A stretch of DNA of 64,000 nt from UBA11986 sp031402435 (GCA_031402435.1 JANNSJ010000018.1:84473-148472), one strand, 5' to 3'; shown: positions 41,101 to 50,772, counted from the stretch's first letter. The notes: generated by a model not told the origin, from the letters alone. A program made the numbers and translations.

Positions 41101-41876
41101 GGTGTACACAACGGCTGCTTGTCGTAGTCGTGGCGGCGGCGTTTCTCTCTTCGTGTGCGCCGAAGAAATCCGAACTGTTGCTTGACACAAATGCCACAGA
41201 AGCCCGGACGTTGATTACTCTCGTGGAAGAACGTCAGGACAAGCTCCAGTCGATTGTCGGAAGGGGTACAGTAACATTTGAGAGTCCCGAGATGTCCGGT
41301 ACGGCTGCATTTGAACTTGCACTCAGGAAACCGGATTCGCTTCTCGTAACATTTGAAGGACCGTTCGGGATTGACCTTGGCACGCTCTTTATCAGCAAGG
41401 AAAAATACCTGATGTACAGCAGCATGGAAAACAAAGTCGTTACCGGTGCACCCAGCGCAGCCGCCATCCGATCCATCATTCCGTTCGATCTTACGCTTGA
41501 CCAGGTTGTCGGCGCATTCTCAGGTTCGTTTCCTTTTCCCTCCGACCGGCAGGCGATACAAACGTATTCCATCAGTGACGAAATGTTTCTGCTCACCTTC
41601 AGGTGTGGGACAAACACCTGTAAGTACTGGGTGGATAACCGGGACATGTATGTGAGGAAATATGAAATGCGGGACGAGAACGACGGGCTGATGGTGGATG
41701 CCGTTTCGTCATCGTTCATTGAGGATGGCGCGGCCGGCGCTCCAAAACGTGTCCGCATCCGATTCCCGGCGCAGAACAGGCAACTGTCGGTCAGCTATTC
41801 ATCCATTGTATTGAACGAACCGCATCCGTCATTCGTGTATTCCATCCCGTCAAATGCCCGAACAATTCTCCGCTGA
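41097..41876 (+). CDS. Outer-membrane lipoprotein, DUF4292-like
   Basis: A 259-residue lipoprotein (lipobox FLSSC) whose N-terminal segment (LITLVEERQDKLQSIVGRGTVTFESPEMSG) and strand-rich half-barrel resemble the DUF4292/LolB-LolA-like family, which carries hydrophobic ligands or lipoproteins. It overlaps the TPR lipoprotein gene by four bases and ends seven bases before the EnvC-like gene. A Cys pair in FRCGTNTCKYW may form a disulfide. A role in lipoprotein or lipid handling at the outer membrane is inferred from fold resemblance only. Confidence 0.65.
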   Translation: MRCTQRLLVVVVAAAFLSSCAPKKSELLLDTNATEARTLITLVEERQDKLQSIVGRGTVTFESPEMSGTAAFELALRKPDSLLVTFEGPFGIDLGTLFISKEKYLMYSSMENKVVTGAPSAAAIRSIIPFDLTLDQVVGAFSGSFPFPSDRQAIQTYSISDEMFLLTFRCGTNTCKYWVDNRDMYVRKYEMRDENDGLMVDAVSSSFIEDGAAGAPKRVRIRFPAQNRQLSVSYSSIVLNEPHPSFVYSIPSNARTILR

Positions 41877-41882
41877 GCGTTA

Positions 41883-43088
41883 GTGCACAGAAGCGCACCA
41901 TACGTTGTGCTGATTGCCCTCATCCTTGTTGCGGGCATCCTCTCTTCGTCAACAAAAGACGAACTCAAAAAACGTCAGTCTGAGTTACAATCCATCCGCG
42001 AGCAGATCAAACAGTTCGAGCAGAAGATTCAGAGCCAGCAGAAAAACGAACAGGCAACGCTTGAGCTTCTCGATACGTACGACAAAAAAGGCACGTTGGT
42101 CCGGCGGCTCATCAACAGACTCCGCAACGAAGAGAAGGAATTGCAGGACAGCATTGAGACAACCCGCAAGGAAATCAAGCGGCTGGAATTGCAGCTTGGT
42201 TTTGTCAAGAACCACTACGCCAACTATGTTGCATCGGCATACAAGTCCGGCCAGTTGCATGACATTGAACTCCTCCTCGCTTCGCGTTCCATCAATCAGT
42301 TCTATATCCGTGCCGAATATTTGAGGCGCTTCTCCGACCAGCGAAGAAGCGACATCGGAAAAATCCGAACGAAGAAAGATGAGATAGAGGACAAGCAAAC
42401 AGAGTTACAGGAACAATTGAGTGAAGAGCGGCGCCTGATTGCGGAGAAGGGCGCGGAGGAAGACCGGCTTGCGACTCTTGTTGCTGACCGGCGTGGCGTG
42501 CTTGACCAGATCCGCAAGGACAAGAAAACAGCGCAACGCCAGCTTGATCGCCGGCTGCAATCCGTGAAGGAGTTGGAGAGGCTGATTTCTGATTTGATTG
42601 ACCAGGAGCGGATCAAGAAAGAACACCGTTCAGCAGAACAGCAACGAACAGGAAAACTCCCGCAGCCGGAAAGTGTTGCCGGAAACTTTGAAGCAAAGCG
42701 AGGAAGGCTCCGCTGGCCTGTGAGTGAAGGTGCAGTGGTCGCACGATTCGGCAATCAGAAGCATCCGACACTCAAGACCATTACGCAAAACACCGGCATT
42801 GATGTGGCGGTGAAGGCGGGGACATCGGTAACCGCGGTGGCCGAAGGTGAAGTGTCTATCATTGCTTTCCTGCCGGCGTATGGCAACATCGTTATTGTCG
42901 ATCATTCCGGCGGTTATCGTACGGTGTATTCTCATCTTGCTGACATCAGGGTAACGCAAGGTCAACAAGTGAAGGAAGGCGAAAGTATTGGCACGAGTGG
43001 CGAGTCGCTTGATGGGCCGCGGCTCCACTTTGAACTCTGGAAAGACCGGGAGAAACAAAATCCCGAACTCTGGCTTAGTCCGCAATGA
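41883..43088 (+). CDS. Murein hydrolase activator EnvC-like (degenerate LytM/M23 domain)
   Basis: A 401-residue protein with an N-terminal signal (about 5-22), a long coiled coil (about 24-255, with RRLINRLRNEEKELQ-type heptads) and a C-terminal LytM/M23 domain (about 275-400). The zinc ligands are not intact: HxxxD is replaced by NTGID, and HxH by RLH in GPRLHFELW. Loss of the metal site while keeping the coiled coil is the pattern of EnvC, which activates cell-wall amidases rather than cutting itself. The start is GTG. It overlaps the CHASE2 gene (ATGA). Confidence 0.8.
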   Translation: MHRSAPYVVLIALILVAGILSSSTKDELKKRQSELQSIREQIKQFEQKIQSQQKNEQATLELLDTYDKKGTLVRRLINRLRNEEKELQDSIETTRKEIKRLELQLGFVKNHYANYVASAYKSGQLHDIELLLASRSINQFYIRAEYLRRFSDQRRSDIGKIRTKKDEIEDKQTELQEQLSEERRLIAEKGAEEDRLATLVADRRGVLDQIRKDKKTAQRQLDRRLQSVKELERLISDLIDQERIKKEHRSAEQQRTGKLPQPESVAGNFEAKRGRLRWPVSEGAVVARFGNQKHPTLKTITQNTGIDVAVKAGTSVTAVAEGEVSIIAFLPAYGNIVIVDHSGGYRTVYSHLADIRVTQGQQVKEGESIGTSGESLDGPRLHFELWKDREKQNPELWLSPQ

Positions 43089-45706
43089 CCAAACGACATC
43101 TTCTTATCAGTATTTCCATCGGCCTTCTTTCAACAGTGTTAGCGGCCATTCTCCACGCCCCGCTCTCATCGGTTGAAGAACAGGTAACGACCTTGAAGTA
43201 TCAACTGCGCGGCCCCCAACAGGCTGACACCAACATCGTGATTGTCTACATTGACAACGATGCTGTACGCGATCTCGGCTGGCCCGTCAGGCGCAATTTT
43301 TACGCGCTGATGATCAAGGCTCTGACCGAGTTGCAGGTGAAAGCCATCGGCATTGATGTGGTTTTCGAGGTCCCGATTCCGGAATATCCCGAGTATGATG
43401 AACTCTTCGCCACAACGATAACAGCATCGAAGCGTGTCGTTCTCTCGTCATACTTCCGGTCACTCTCCACGGAGAAAGAGCGGATAGGGGGGAAGCAACA
43501 AAACGCAGAAACCTTTTTGTTTCCCGGCGTGAAGAATGTGCGTCAGCAGGGGGAAGAGATGCATCAGCCGTTGGAGATCTTGCGTAACGGAGCCGCGGGA
43601 GTAGGCCATGTGAATCTTGGTGAAGGCCATGACATCCCCGTGTTTGTGCAGTCAACATCGGGAATGATTCCGTCATTCGGCATGGAGGTGCTGCGTGTGT
43701 TCAAGGGAGCAGAGAAGTCGAACGTTGGCTTTGACGGTGTTCAGGTCTCTCTTGGATCGGATTTTGCGTTCAAGACCTCAGCCGGGGGGATGGTTCTGCT
43801 GAATTTTCCTGGTTCCATTTCTTCGTTTGTCGCTTATCCGTTTGTTGAAGTATTGAGATCGTACGATGCTGTGCGGCTTGATCGAACACCGTCGTTACCG
43901 GTCAGATCATTCAAGGACAAGATTGTCCTGGTGAGTATCGTTTCCGGTGGGGGCAGTAGTGTCTCCGTGAATACGCCGGTTGGTTCGCACTATCCTCCCA
44001 TTGGTTTGCAAGCCACGTTTCTCGACAATGCCCTGCATGCACGTTTCCTGACCCAGGCGGGAAGCCTTCCCGTCTATCTTCTTTGCATTCTCCTTGGATT
44101 CATCTGCGCCACCGCTATTCTATTTCTCTCGCCCCCGTTTGATAAGCTGCTTGCCTTCGGGTTACCGGTTGCCGTTTGTGTTGCGTCGTACTTGCTCTTC
44201 AGCGGAGGAGCGTATCTTTTGCCGCTTACTTCGCCAACACTTGTTTGCCTTGTAAGCGCCGTCTCGGCTCTTTTCTATAAGCAGCGACTGGCCGGGGCGG
44301 AAGTTGGCAAACTGCAGGCTGAAAGAAACGCCATCGTTATGGTGCTCAAGGACAAGGAGGCGAAAGTGATGCAACTTGAGAATGAGCTAATCCAGCTTGA
44401 GTCTGCAAAGTCAGCCGACCGAACAACCGAGTTGCTCGAAGAAATCCGGAAATACAAAGCGGAGATTCACACGCTCGCCTCGAAGGCAGACGATATGGAA
44501 GAGTTCAGGGTTGATCAGGAAGAGTTGAAGTCTGTGGCAGGCGGGTTTGAAGGCATCGTCTTTGACCGATCAGGATCGATGAAGCCGGTTATCGAGTTCA
44601 TCGGGAAAATTGCCGGCAGTGACGCACCGGTGTTGATTCTTGGCGAGAGCGGGACGGGAAAGGAACTGGTTGCAAAAGCAATTCACAAACGGAGCGGCAG
44701 AGCCGAACGCCCCTTCATTGCCGTGAACTGCGGTGCACTCTCTGAGAACCTGTTGGAGAGCGAGTTGTTCGGTCATGAGAAGGGCGCGTTCACGGGTGCA
44801 GTGAAGGACAAGCTTGGCCGGTTCGAGCTTGCTGATGGCGGGACAATCTTTCTGGACGAGATCGGTGAGGTAAGCGAAGGGTTCCAGTTGAAACTGTTGC
44901 GCGTCCTGCAGGAAGGTGAACTTGAGCGTGTTGGCGGAACAACAACAATCAAGATGAATGTACGCGTGCTTGCTGCCACGAACAAGGATCTCAAGGAACA
45001 GGTGAAGGTGAAACGCTTCCGTGAGGATCTCTACTATCGGCTTAATGTGCTCGAAGTGAGTCTGCCCCCGTTGCGTGAACGACAGGAGGATATTCCTCTT
45101 CTCATCCAGCATTTCCTGACTCGTGAAGGAGGAGAAATGCGGATGTCGAAGAATGTTATGGATGCCCTGCAAGCGTACTCATGGCGCGGGAATATCCGCG
45201 AACTGGAGAGCGTGATGAAACGGGCGGTGTTGCTGGCGCGGGCCGATCAGCGCCCCATGGTGAATCTGAAAGACCTTACCGAGGAAGTTGCTGCCTCATC
45301 ACACGGCACCGTTGCCATCGAGGATCAGATATTGGAATCGCTGCGGGAGAGAAAATTCTCGCGGAGTTCAATCGCAGACACTGCCGATGAACTCGGCGGT
45401 TTGAACCGCGGAACTGTGGCAGAATATCTTCGAGGCCAATGTCTCAAGGCCTTTGTTGAACATGGATGTAACGTTGATCAGGCTGTGCGCCACATTTCAC
45501 TTTCTTCCGATCCCGAAGTCAATGACAGGGTGGAGAAGAAATTACGGGAGTATCTTTCCAATATTGCCGACGTTGTCGTTACAACTGTTCCATGGGAGGA
45601 AGCAAGGCCTGCTCTTAAGCCCAAAACGAAGAACCTTCCGCAGCGGTACCATGTGTATGTCGAACAGGCAGCCGAAAGATACTATAGAGGCCTGTGGAAG
45701 AGATAA
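43085..45706 (+). CDS. Membrane-bound CHASE2 sensor fused to a sigma-54 activator AAA+ domain
   Basis: An 873-residue protein. A first membrane helix (about 5-22) is followed by an extracytoplasmic CHASE2 domain (about 25-310, IVIVYIDNDAVRDLGWPVRR, KAIGIDVVF), three more membrane helices (about 320-395) and a coiled coil (about 400-475). The sigma-54 interaction domain (about 490-735) has Walker A GESGTGKE, the GAFTGA loop and Walker B GGTIFLDEIGE. The C-terminal 130 residues are helical without a clear Fis-type HTH. It should remodel sigma-54 polymerase in response to an envelope signal. CHASE2 is usually joined to cyclases or kinases, so this fusion is unusual. Confidence 0.85.
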   Translation: MTKRHLLISISIGLLSTVLAAILHAPLSSVEEQVTTLKYQLRGPQQADTNIVIVYIDNDAVRDLGWPVRRNFYALMIKALTELQVKAIGIDVVFEVPIPEYPEYDELFATTITASKRVVLSSYFRSLSTEKERIGGKQQNAETFLFPGVKNVRQQGEEMHQPLEILRNGAAGVGHVNLGEGHDIPVFVQSTSGMIPSFGMEVLRVFKGAEKSNVGFDGVQVSLGSDFAFKTSAGGMVLLNFPGSISSFVAYPFVEVLRSYDAVRLDRTPSLPVRSFKDKIVLVSIVSGGGSSVSVNTPVGSHYPPIGLQATFLDNALHARFLTQAGSLPVYLLCILLGFICATAILFLSPPFDKLLAFGLPVAVCVASYLLFSGGAYLLPLTSPTLVCLVSAVSALFYKQRLAGAEVGKLQAERNAIVMVLKDKEAKVMQLENELIQLESAKSADRTTELLEEIRKYKAEIHTLASKADDMEEFRVDQEELKSVAGGFEGIVFDRSGSMKPVIEFIGKIAGSDAPVLILGESGTGKELVAKAIHKRSGRAERPFIAVNCGALSENLLESELFGHEKGAFTGAVKDKLGRFELADGGTIFLDEIGEVSEGFQLKLLRVLQEGELERVGGTTTIKMNVRVLAATNKDLKEQVKVKRFREDLYYRLNVLEVSLPPLRERQEDIPLLIQHFLTREGGEMRMSKNVMDALQAYSWRGNIRELESVMKRAVLLARADQRPMVNLKDLTEEVAASSHGTVAIEDQILESLRERKFSRSSIADTADELGGLNRGTVAEYLRGQCLKAFVEHGCNVDQAVRHISLSSDPEVNDRVEKKLREYLSNIADVVVTTVPWEEARPALKPKTKNLPQRYHVYVEQAAERYYRGLWKR

Positions 45707-45970
45707 ATCCTACCTGCTTCCGTTTCGCTATTTCCGCCTGAAATCCTTCATTCCCGCACTTCATAGCTTGATTCCGGCACTTCGTTCCTGCAGCAACCGC
45801 CGGTGTTCAGGTATCATTCCTTCTAACCACTTGAAAAATAGACGTCTCTGAAGGTTTTCAGCTTGTCCCAATCTTTGGCATGGCGCTTGGATATGGAATG
45901 GCAGGAAATTGAACACGAATTTGAAGTTAATTCAAATAATCAACACACTCACAACACAATGGAGGATACA

Positions 45971-46939
45971 ATGAAGAAGTCACTCGCAACACTGTGGACA
46001 GCAATGGCGATGGTTGGCCTGCTCGTTACAGGCTGTAATAATGGAAACGATCCGGAGGAAAGTGCACCATCCGGCGTCACCAATGAACAGTCTGCCCGTC
46101 AATACTTCGCAACCAATGATGAGTTTGTGAAGAATGACGAACAGACCATTAATGACCAGGAAGTTCAGCCAACGGATTACGGCACGTTCGGCAAGATTGA
46201 TGCGAACATTACACCACTCCGTTGGGGACGGTTTGTTCGCAGCGTTGTCCGGACAGTTACCCGTGATTCGGTAGCGCCTGGTGATTCCATAGCATTTGTC
46301 CATATCCACAAGGTCATCACCGGTACGTTCAGGATCAGGGGAATCAATGGCAACGGCGATACAGTGCTGGTGGAGAAGGCATTTACGGATAACGCGGATC
46401 GCAACGTCATCTTCAGACGCTTCGGTCGGGAAACCAAACGCTTCTGGGTGAACTGGCTGCCGATTGCCTCGTCACTTGTCGACGGTGGAACAATCGCCCC
46501 GAACAACAACATCAACATTACTCAGCTTGAGCTGATCACACGGAACGATACCGTTACAGTGACCGATCCGCTCAACTTTTACCTTCGATATCGCTGGCTC
46601 GGTCGATTTAATCAGGGCAGAAAAGATCTTCCCGAGATAAGCGGTGGTGACGCGCTATTGATAAAAGCCACGGTGGTGAGTACGTCTCCTGACACGGATA
46701 TTGTTGCCTTGCGATTTGGCGTCGGCACCTTCCAGAAGCGCAGGATGCGCATGCAGATTGTCTCTGAAGTGAATAACGGCAACGGCACATATACCCGGGT
46801 CTTCCAAGCGCCATTTGTCATGCATTTCCACCGCGGCTTCTTCCACGCGGCTGTCGATGCTGCGACAAAAGCAACGCTGTTTGACGATCAGGCTCCATAT
46901 TCTGTAAGCTGGTGGGGCATCCCGTACAGGGTGTTCTGA
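45971..46939 (+). CDS. Lipoprotein of unknown function
   Basis: A 322-residue lipoprotein (lipobox LLVTGC, residue 21). It has an acidic linker (about 25-70) and a strand-rich domain with repeated R-F-V-R/T-V-T patterns and an aromatic C-terminus (SVSWWGIPYRVF). GGAGG lies about nine bases before ATG 45971; upstream in-frame codons are rejected for lack of such a site. No family was recognised. A strong terminator follows. The 264 bp upstream contain a loose direct repeat (ATTCCCGCACTTC / ATTCCGGCACTTC, 45749-45786) and no gene. Confidence 0.65.
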   Translation: MKKSLATLWTAMAMVGLLVTGCNNGNDPEESAPSGVTNEQSARQYFATNDEFVKNDEQTINDQEVQPTDYGTFGKIDANITPLRWGRFVRSVVRTVTRDSVAPGDSIAFVHIHKVITGTFRIRGINGNGDTVLVEKAFTDNADRNVIFRRFGRETKRFWVNWLPIASSLVDGGTIAPNNNINITQLELITRNDTVTVTDPLNFYLRYRWLGRFNQGRKDLPEISGGDALLIKATVVSTSPDTDIVALRFGVGTFQKRRMRMQIVSEVNNGNGTYTRVFQAPFVMHFHRGFFHAAVDAATKATLFDDQAPYSVSWWGIPYRVF

Positions 46940-46963
46940 TTGTACAGTTAGTTAAGGCGAGAT

Positions 46964-47001
46964 TCCGTCCCCCTGATACCGGGGGGGACGGAGTATTTTT
47001 T
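46964..47001 (+). terminator. Rho-independent terminator
   Basis: CCGTCCCCC-TGATACC-GGGGGGGACGG, then AGTATTTTTT, begins 24 bp after the lipoprotein stop. The very GC-rich stem makes this one of the strongest terminators in the window. Confidence 0.9.
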
Positions 47002-47069
47002 GGATGGTTGACAAAGAGATCGGATTTGGAGTAATTAGAACAGAACCAGAAGCAAGGTGAGGTTGAAAC

Positions 47070-47933
47070 ATGAAGAAACTGGAGTTTATCGTTCTTGTCC
47101 TTGGGTTGGCGCTCGGTGCGTGCAACAAGCCTGTACCCGTTGAATTGCTTCCGGAACAGCCCGATGATTTCCTTGAGGTCAGTTCCATAGCTCCAAGCGA
47201 CAGTAACCTCGCTGGTGCCTCGGTCGATTCCAGTGCAATGCTCCCTGGAGATCAGGAGAGATTTGCAGGGCAGCTCCAGCTTGTGCACGTGATCTTTGAT
47301 GGCGGCCAGCGGTTGATCGACACGTCATACACACGTGTGGTCTTTGAGAATCGCTTGCGCCCGATTCGCGTTTCAGGTAGGGTCATTGGCTTTCATGGAA
47401 TCAATCTCGGCCCCGTCAGGCTGAACGGTACATTTCTTGCTCCCATTCCTCATCGACTTGGACGTCGTGACTCAGTTGCAGGGATTGAATATGTTCGCGG
47501 CTTGTCAGCCGGTGAATATCAACCACGCACATCATATACATGGACAGCGGCCCCTGACAGCGTTGGACCGATATCTGTTTCCATCTACACTCCGGAGGAC
47601 ATCGTTGTTCACCATCCGGTGGGCGGAACAGTGATTCGCAGGGATCGTAACCTTCCGTTGATGTGGAGCGGGCAGGGGGATCTCTTCATCGTTATCAGTT
47701 CGTATGAGCCCGTACTGAGAATGACCCGGCCGTTATTGAGCCTCAAGGTGCGCAACAACATAGGGCGTGCGGTCTTAAACAGGAAGTTCCTGCAGTTGCT
47801 TCCACCGCAGCGTATTTATGTTCTCACGTTTGTGTTGGTGAATCGAAATGAAAGTGAGATCATTCAGCGATTCCCTGAGCGAGTACTTGTTCAGGCAGCA
47901 TCAATATACAACAGTTACGTCGAGCTGCGATAG
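47070..47933 (+). CDS. Lipoprotein of unknown function
   Basis: A 287-residue lipoprotein (MKKLEFIVLVLGLALGAC). The mature protein is beta-rich, with TWTAAPDSVGPISVSIYTPED and a C-terminal VLVQAASIYNSYVEL that suggest an immunoglobulin-like or carrier domain. No known family was recognised. It has an AAGGTGAGG ribosome region and is followed after 34 bp by the barrel-transglutaminase gene and then the FecR-like gene, so it may belong to a three-gene surface operon. Confidence 0.6.
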   Translation: MKKLEFIVLVLGLALGACNKPVPVELLPEQPDDFLEVSSIAPSDSNLAGASVDSSAMLPGDQERFAGQLQLVHVIFDGGQRLIDTSYTRVVFENRLRPIRVSGRVIGFHGINLGPVRLNGTFLAPIPHRLGRRDSVAGIEYVRGLSAGEYQPRTSYTWTAAPDSVGPISVSIYTPEDIVVHHPVGGTVIRRDRNLPLMWSGQGDLFIVISSYEPVLRMTRPLLSLKVRNNIGRAVLNRKFLQLLPPQRIYVLTFVLVNRNESEIIQRFPERVLVQAASIYNSYVELR

Positions 47934-47967
47934 TTGATGTCGGTATTTCGATCATTATGCGGATGGT

Positions 47968-49971
47968 ATGGTTAGGATTCTAGGTTACATTTTGATTTTG
48001 GGTGTGAGCGTGGTTGAATTGAAAACATATTCCCAATCATTGTTCAGTTCACGGGCGATGGGCATTGGTGCATATGCTCCACTGGTGAATGACACGAGAT
48101 CATTTACGGAAAACCCGGCCGGCATTGTACATATACGCGATTGGGATCTGAGCATTGGAACATACATTCCGGCAATACGTGGTAGTCAGGGGTTCGTTTT
48201 TCAGGGTGTGGGCTTGGGAAAGAAGATACTTGACGACTTGGCCGTTGCCATCCAGTACTCCCAGGGGTCTGCCATGGAATTTGGTCTGCCCATAGCGTTT
48301 TCTCTCGAGGCTGTTCCCGTATCTGTTGGCAAGAGGATTAATTATGATGAACCATTTGCTGCTGCCATTGGATATCGGTTGAGCAACCGGGTTTCCGTTG
48401 GTTTGTCCGGCCGAATTACGAGACAGAAAATCACTGACGTACAGTATCAATACGATACTCTCAGTCTTAGGTTTAGACAACTTCCGGACAATGTCTCTGA
48501 AGTAAATGTCACCAGCATTGACGTTGGCGTTCAATGGAAACCCTTCGACGTGTTGAGCCTCTCGGTTGTCAGGAGAGGCCTCGCTCGATTTGAGAACGGG
48601 AGTTTTCCCGATGACCTTGAATCATATAAATTGTCCAACAGGAGGTTTCTTGACCTTGGAGCTTCGGTGCGGTTGAGGACGAATATTACAATGTCTGCAC
48701 AGTATTCAACGGCGCAGACTGGATCTCTTGGTGTAGAATGGTTGTCCGGGAACGACTTTGCCCTCAGGACAGGCGTTTACATGAATAACGATGGCTCCCC
48801 ATTTGTGTCTGCAGTTGGAGCGGGTGTCGGATGGGGATATAAGTTCTTCAGCGTAGACATTGCCTATCTGAAGTTCACTTCGCAGAAGGATCGGCAGGGT
48901 ACAAGCCTTGTCGAGCAGTTTGATCCATCATCCATTACGAGTATTGATTTGAATCGCTACACAAGCGACAGGGTGCAATTCTCCTTGAAGGTGGTATTCG
49001 GCAATGTTCGTACGAGTCTTGTAACGATCGGTGGAGTTGAGATACTTGAAGGAGTCTATCCTTCGGCGTATGAGGCATTCGCAACACGGCCGATCGGCCG
49101 GGTGCGCGTGAAGAATATTTCCGACCAGCCTATTGACGTCCGTGCGAGATTCTATGTTGAAAAGTATATGGACAGTCCTACAGAGTCACAGCCGGTGTAC
49201 ATGCTTCCGGGCGAAGAGAAGGAGCTCCCTCTCACTGCCATATTCAATGAGAAGGTGAAAGGCGTCGAACAGATGATGGTGCGCGAGGGGAATGTCTATG
49301 TCAGTGCCACGCCGGCAGAGGAGTATGATGACAAGTATGCTGCGCGCGTGGTTATCCATGGCAAACATGATTGGGATGGCAGTGTCTACTCGCTTCGCTA
49401 TTTTGTCACGCCCGAGGATCCGTCGATCCTCCGCTATACGCGCGATGTCCTTCTGCAACACAAGGACTCGCTTGGCAACGTCAGTGCAGGGCTTGAGGAC
49501 TTTCAGAAGGCAAGGGTCCTGTTCAATGCTTTTGCGGGAAAGCTCGTCTATGTGAGTGACCCGAAGCAGAGCGCGGACTATGTGCAGTATCCATCCGAGA
49601 CGCTGCAGCTTCAGGGTGGAGATTGTGATGACATGACGACATGCTTTTCATCGCTTCTCAACAGTGTTGGTATCTCCACGGCATTTGTAGATGTTGTGCC
49701 GCCGGAGGATTCATCAAAGAGCCACGTGTACCTTTTGTTTGACACGGGCCTCGATCCACGGTTTGGCAATTCCATCTCCCCCAATGCGAAGCGATATATT
49801 ACCAGAAAGAATCAAAAGGGCATTGAAACGATATGGATCCCGATCGAGACAACGGTGATGACGAGAGGGTTCGAAGCTGCATGGTCACAGGGAGCGCAAG
49901 AATATTTTGACGATGTGGAGATAGGTCTCGGCCTGATCAAAGGCTGGGTAAAAATTGTTGACGTCTACTAA
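47968..49971 (+). CDS. Outer-membrane barrel fused to a transglutaminase-like domain
   Basis: A 667-residue protein. A signal peptide (about 1-23) leads into an outer-membrane barrel of PorV/FadL-like character (SRAMGIGAYAPLVNDTRSFTENPAG at about 27-51) to about residue 350. An immunoglobulin-like region (about 355-490) follows, then a transglutaminase-like domain near 525-645 with the catalytic Cys in GGDCDDMTTCF, His in SHVYLLF and a following Asp. In other proteins this fold cleaves or cross-links peptides. Barrel plus protease fold in one chain is unusual. The start could also be an in-frame codon nearby; no strong ribosome site is visible. Confidence 0.65.
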   Translation: MVRILGYILILGVSVVELKTYSQSLFSSRAMGIGAYAPLVNDTRSFTENPAGIVHIRDWDLSIGTYIPAIRGSQGFVFQGVGLGKKILDDLAVAIQYSQGSAMEFGLPIAFSLEAVPVSVGKRINYDEPFAAAIGYRLSNRVSVGLSGRITRQKITDVQYQYDTLSLRFRQLPDNVSEVNVTSIDVGVQWKPFDVLSLSVVRRGLARFENGSFPDDLESYKLSNRRFLDLGASVRLRTNITMSAQYSTAQTGSLGVEWLSGNDFALRTGVYMNNDGSPFVSAVGAGVGWGYKFFSVDIAYLKFTSQKDRQGTSLVEQFDPSSITSIDLNRYTSDRVQFSLKVVFGNVRTSLVTIGGVEILEGVYPSAYEAFATRPIGRVRVKNISDQPIDVRARFYVEKYMDSPTESQPVYMLPGEEKELPLTAIFNEKVKGVEQMMVREGNVYVSATPAEEYDDKYAARVVIHGKHDWDGSVYSLRYFVTPEDPSILRYTRDVLLQHKDSLGNVSAGLEDFQKARVLFNAFAGKLVYVSDPKQSADYVQYPSETLQLQGGDCDDMTTCFSSLLNSVGISTAFVDVVPPEDSSKSHVYLLFDTGLDPRFGNSISPNAKRYITRKNQKGIETIWIPIETTVMTRGFEAAWSQGAQEYFDDVEIGLGLIKGWVKIVDVY

Positions 49972-49981
49972 GGAGGCTGAA

Positions 49982-50683
49982 ATGAAGAAGGTTCTCTCGA
50001 TACTCATGATCGTTGGCGCAATGTTCATGGCCAAAGGTGAAGGCATCGTTTTGAAAAAAGTGTCAGGCGATGTCCATGTTCGCCATGGCGTGGCCGAGGT
50101 ATGGACAAAGATCGCTGTTGGCGACGTACTGAAGCCCGACGATACAATGAAGACCGGCGAGAAAGGCCTCGCGCTTCTCGTTGTCAATGGGGGCAAGCGG
50201 ATTTCTCTTCCTCCGGAAGTGATCGTTGATGTTTCCGATATCCGCGACCTTACCCAGGAAGAACTAATGCTCAAGCTGACGATGGAGAAGGTCCGCGCAT
50301 CATCCTATCAGTGGAAGAATGATGAGATGAACGTTCCGAACGCAAAGATTGTACACGGTGCCGATCGAACTCCCACCCAACCGTTGACGGAAAACCAGCT
50401 TGAAATCGGGCGCTTCGAATGGAACGGGACAAAAGTTCTGTATGACAACGGGTATTACTCCACGAGTGCATTGAAAGCAATGGATGTGCTGCGTCGCTAT
50501 CCACCGCTCGGCGAAAAGTTCGAGAACCGTCTACTTATTGCACAGGCTCTTGAGAGGGCGAATCTGCGCGGCGAAGCGTTGAGTGAATATGTTGCGCTCT
50601 CCCAATCCGAGAAGTTAACAGGAGAGCAGCACGATCTGGTGAAATCCAGGGTGAACCAGTTGAGAAAACAAGCAGGCCGGTAG
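49982..50683 (+). CDS. FecR-like periplasmic protein with TPR-like C-terminus
   Basis: A 233-residue protein with a signal peptide (about 1-20). A FecR-type strand-rich domain covers about 22-95 (VSGDVHVRHG.AEVWTKIAVGDVL...DDTMKTGEKGLALL), and helical TPR-like repeats cover about 155-230. ATG 49982 follows AAGGAGG. It lies ten bases after the barrel-transglutaminase gene, so the two are co-expressed. FecR-like domains transmit envelope signals or bind surface structures; no anti-sigma part is present. A terminator lies 44 bp downstream. Confidence 0.7.
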   Translation: MKKVLSILMIVGAMFMAKGEGIVLKKVSGDVHVRHGVAEVWTKIAVGDVLKPDDTMKTGEKGLALLVVNGGKRISLPPEVIVDVSDIRDLTQEELMLKLTMEKVRASSYQWKNDEMNVPNAKIVHGADRTPTQPLTENQLEIGRFEWNGTKVLYDNGYYSTSALKAMDVLRRYPPLGEKFENRLLIAQALERANLRGEALSEYVALSQSEKLTGEQHDLVKSRVNQLRKQAGR

Positions 50684-50726
50684 TCAGCATAATGTGTTCG
50701 TAGAGTTGCCACGGTTGGCATACAAG

Positions 50727-50772
50727 TCCCCATGGGTTGATGAGGCTTCGTCACTCATGGGAACTTTTTTTC
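50727..50772 (+). terminator. Rho-independent terminator
   Basis: TCCCCATG...CATGGGAAC followed by TTTTTTTT closes the preceding operon. The loop contains GATGAGGCTTCGTCAC, which forms a further short stem. Confidence 0.8.

Noticed and set aside
45749..45786. Direct repeat ATTCCCGCACTTC / ATTCCGGCACTTC
   Set aside because: Only two short copies, no clear spacing rule, and no link to a promoter.
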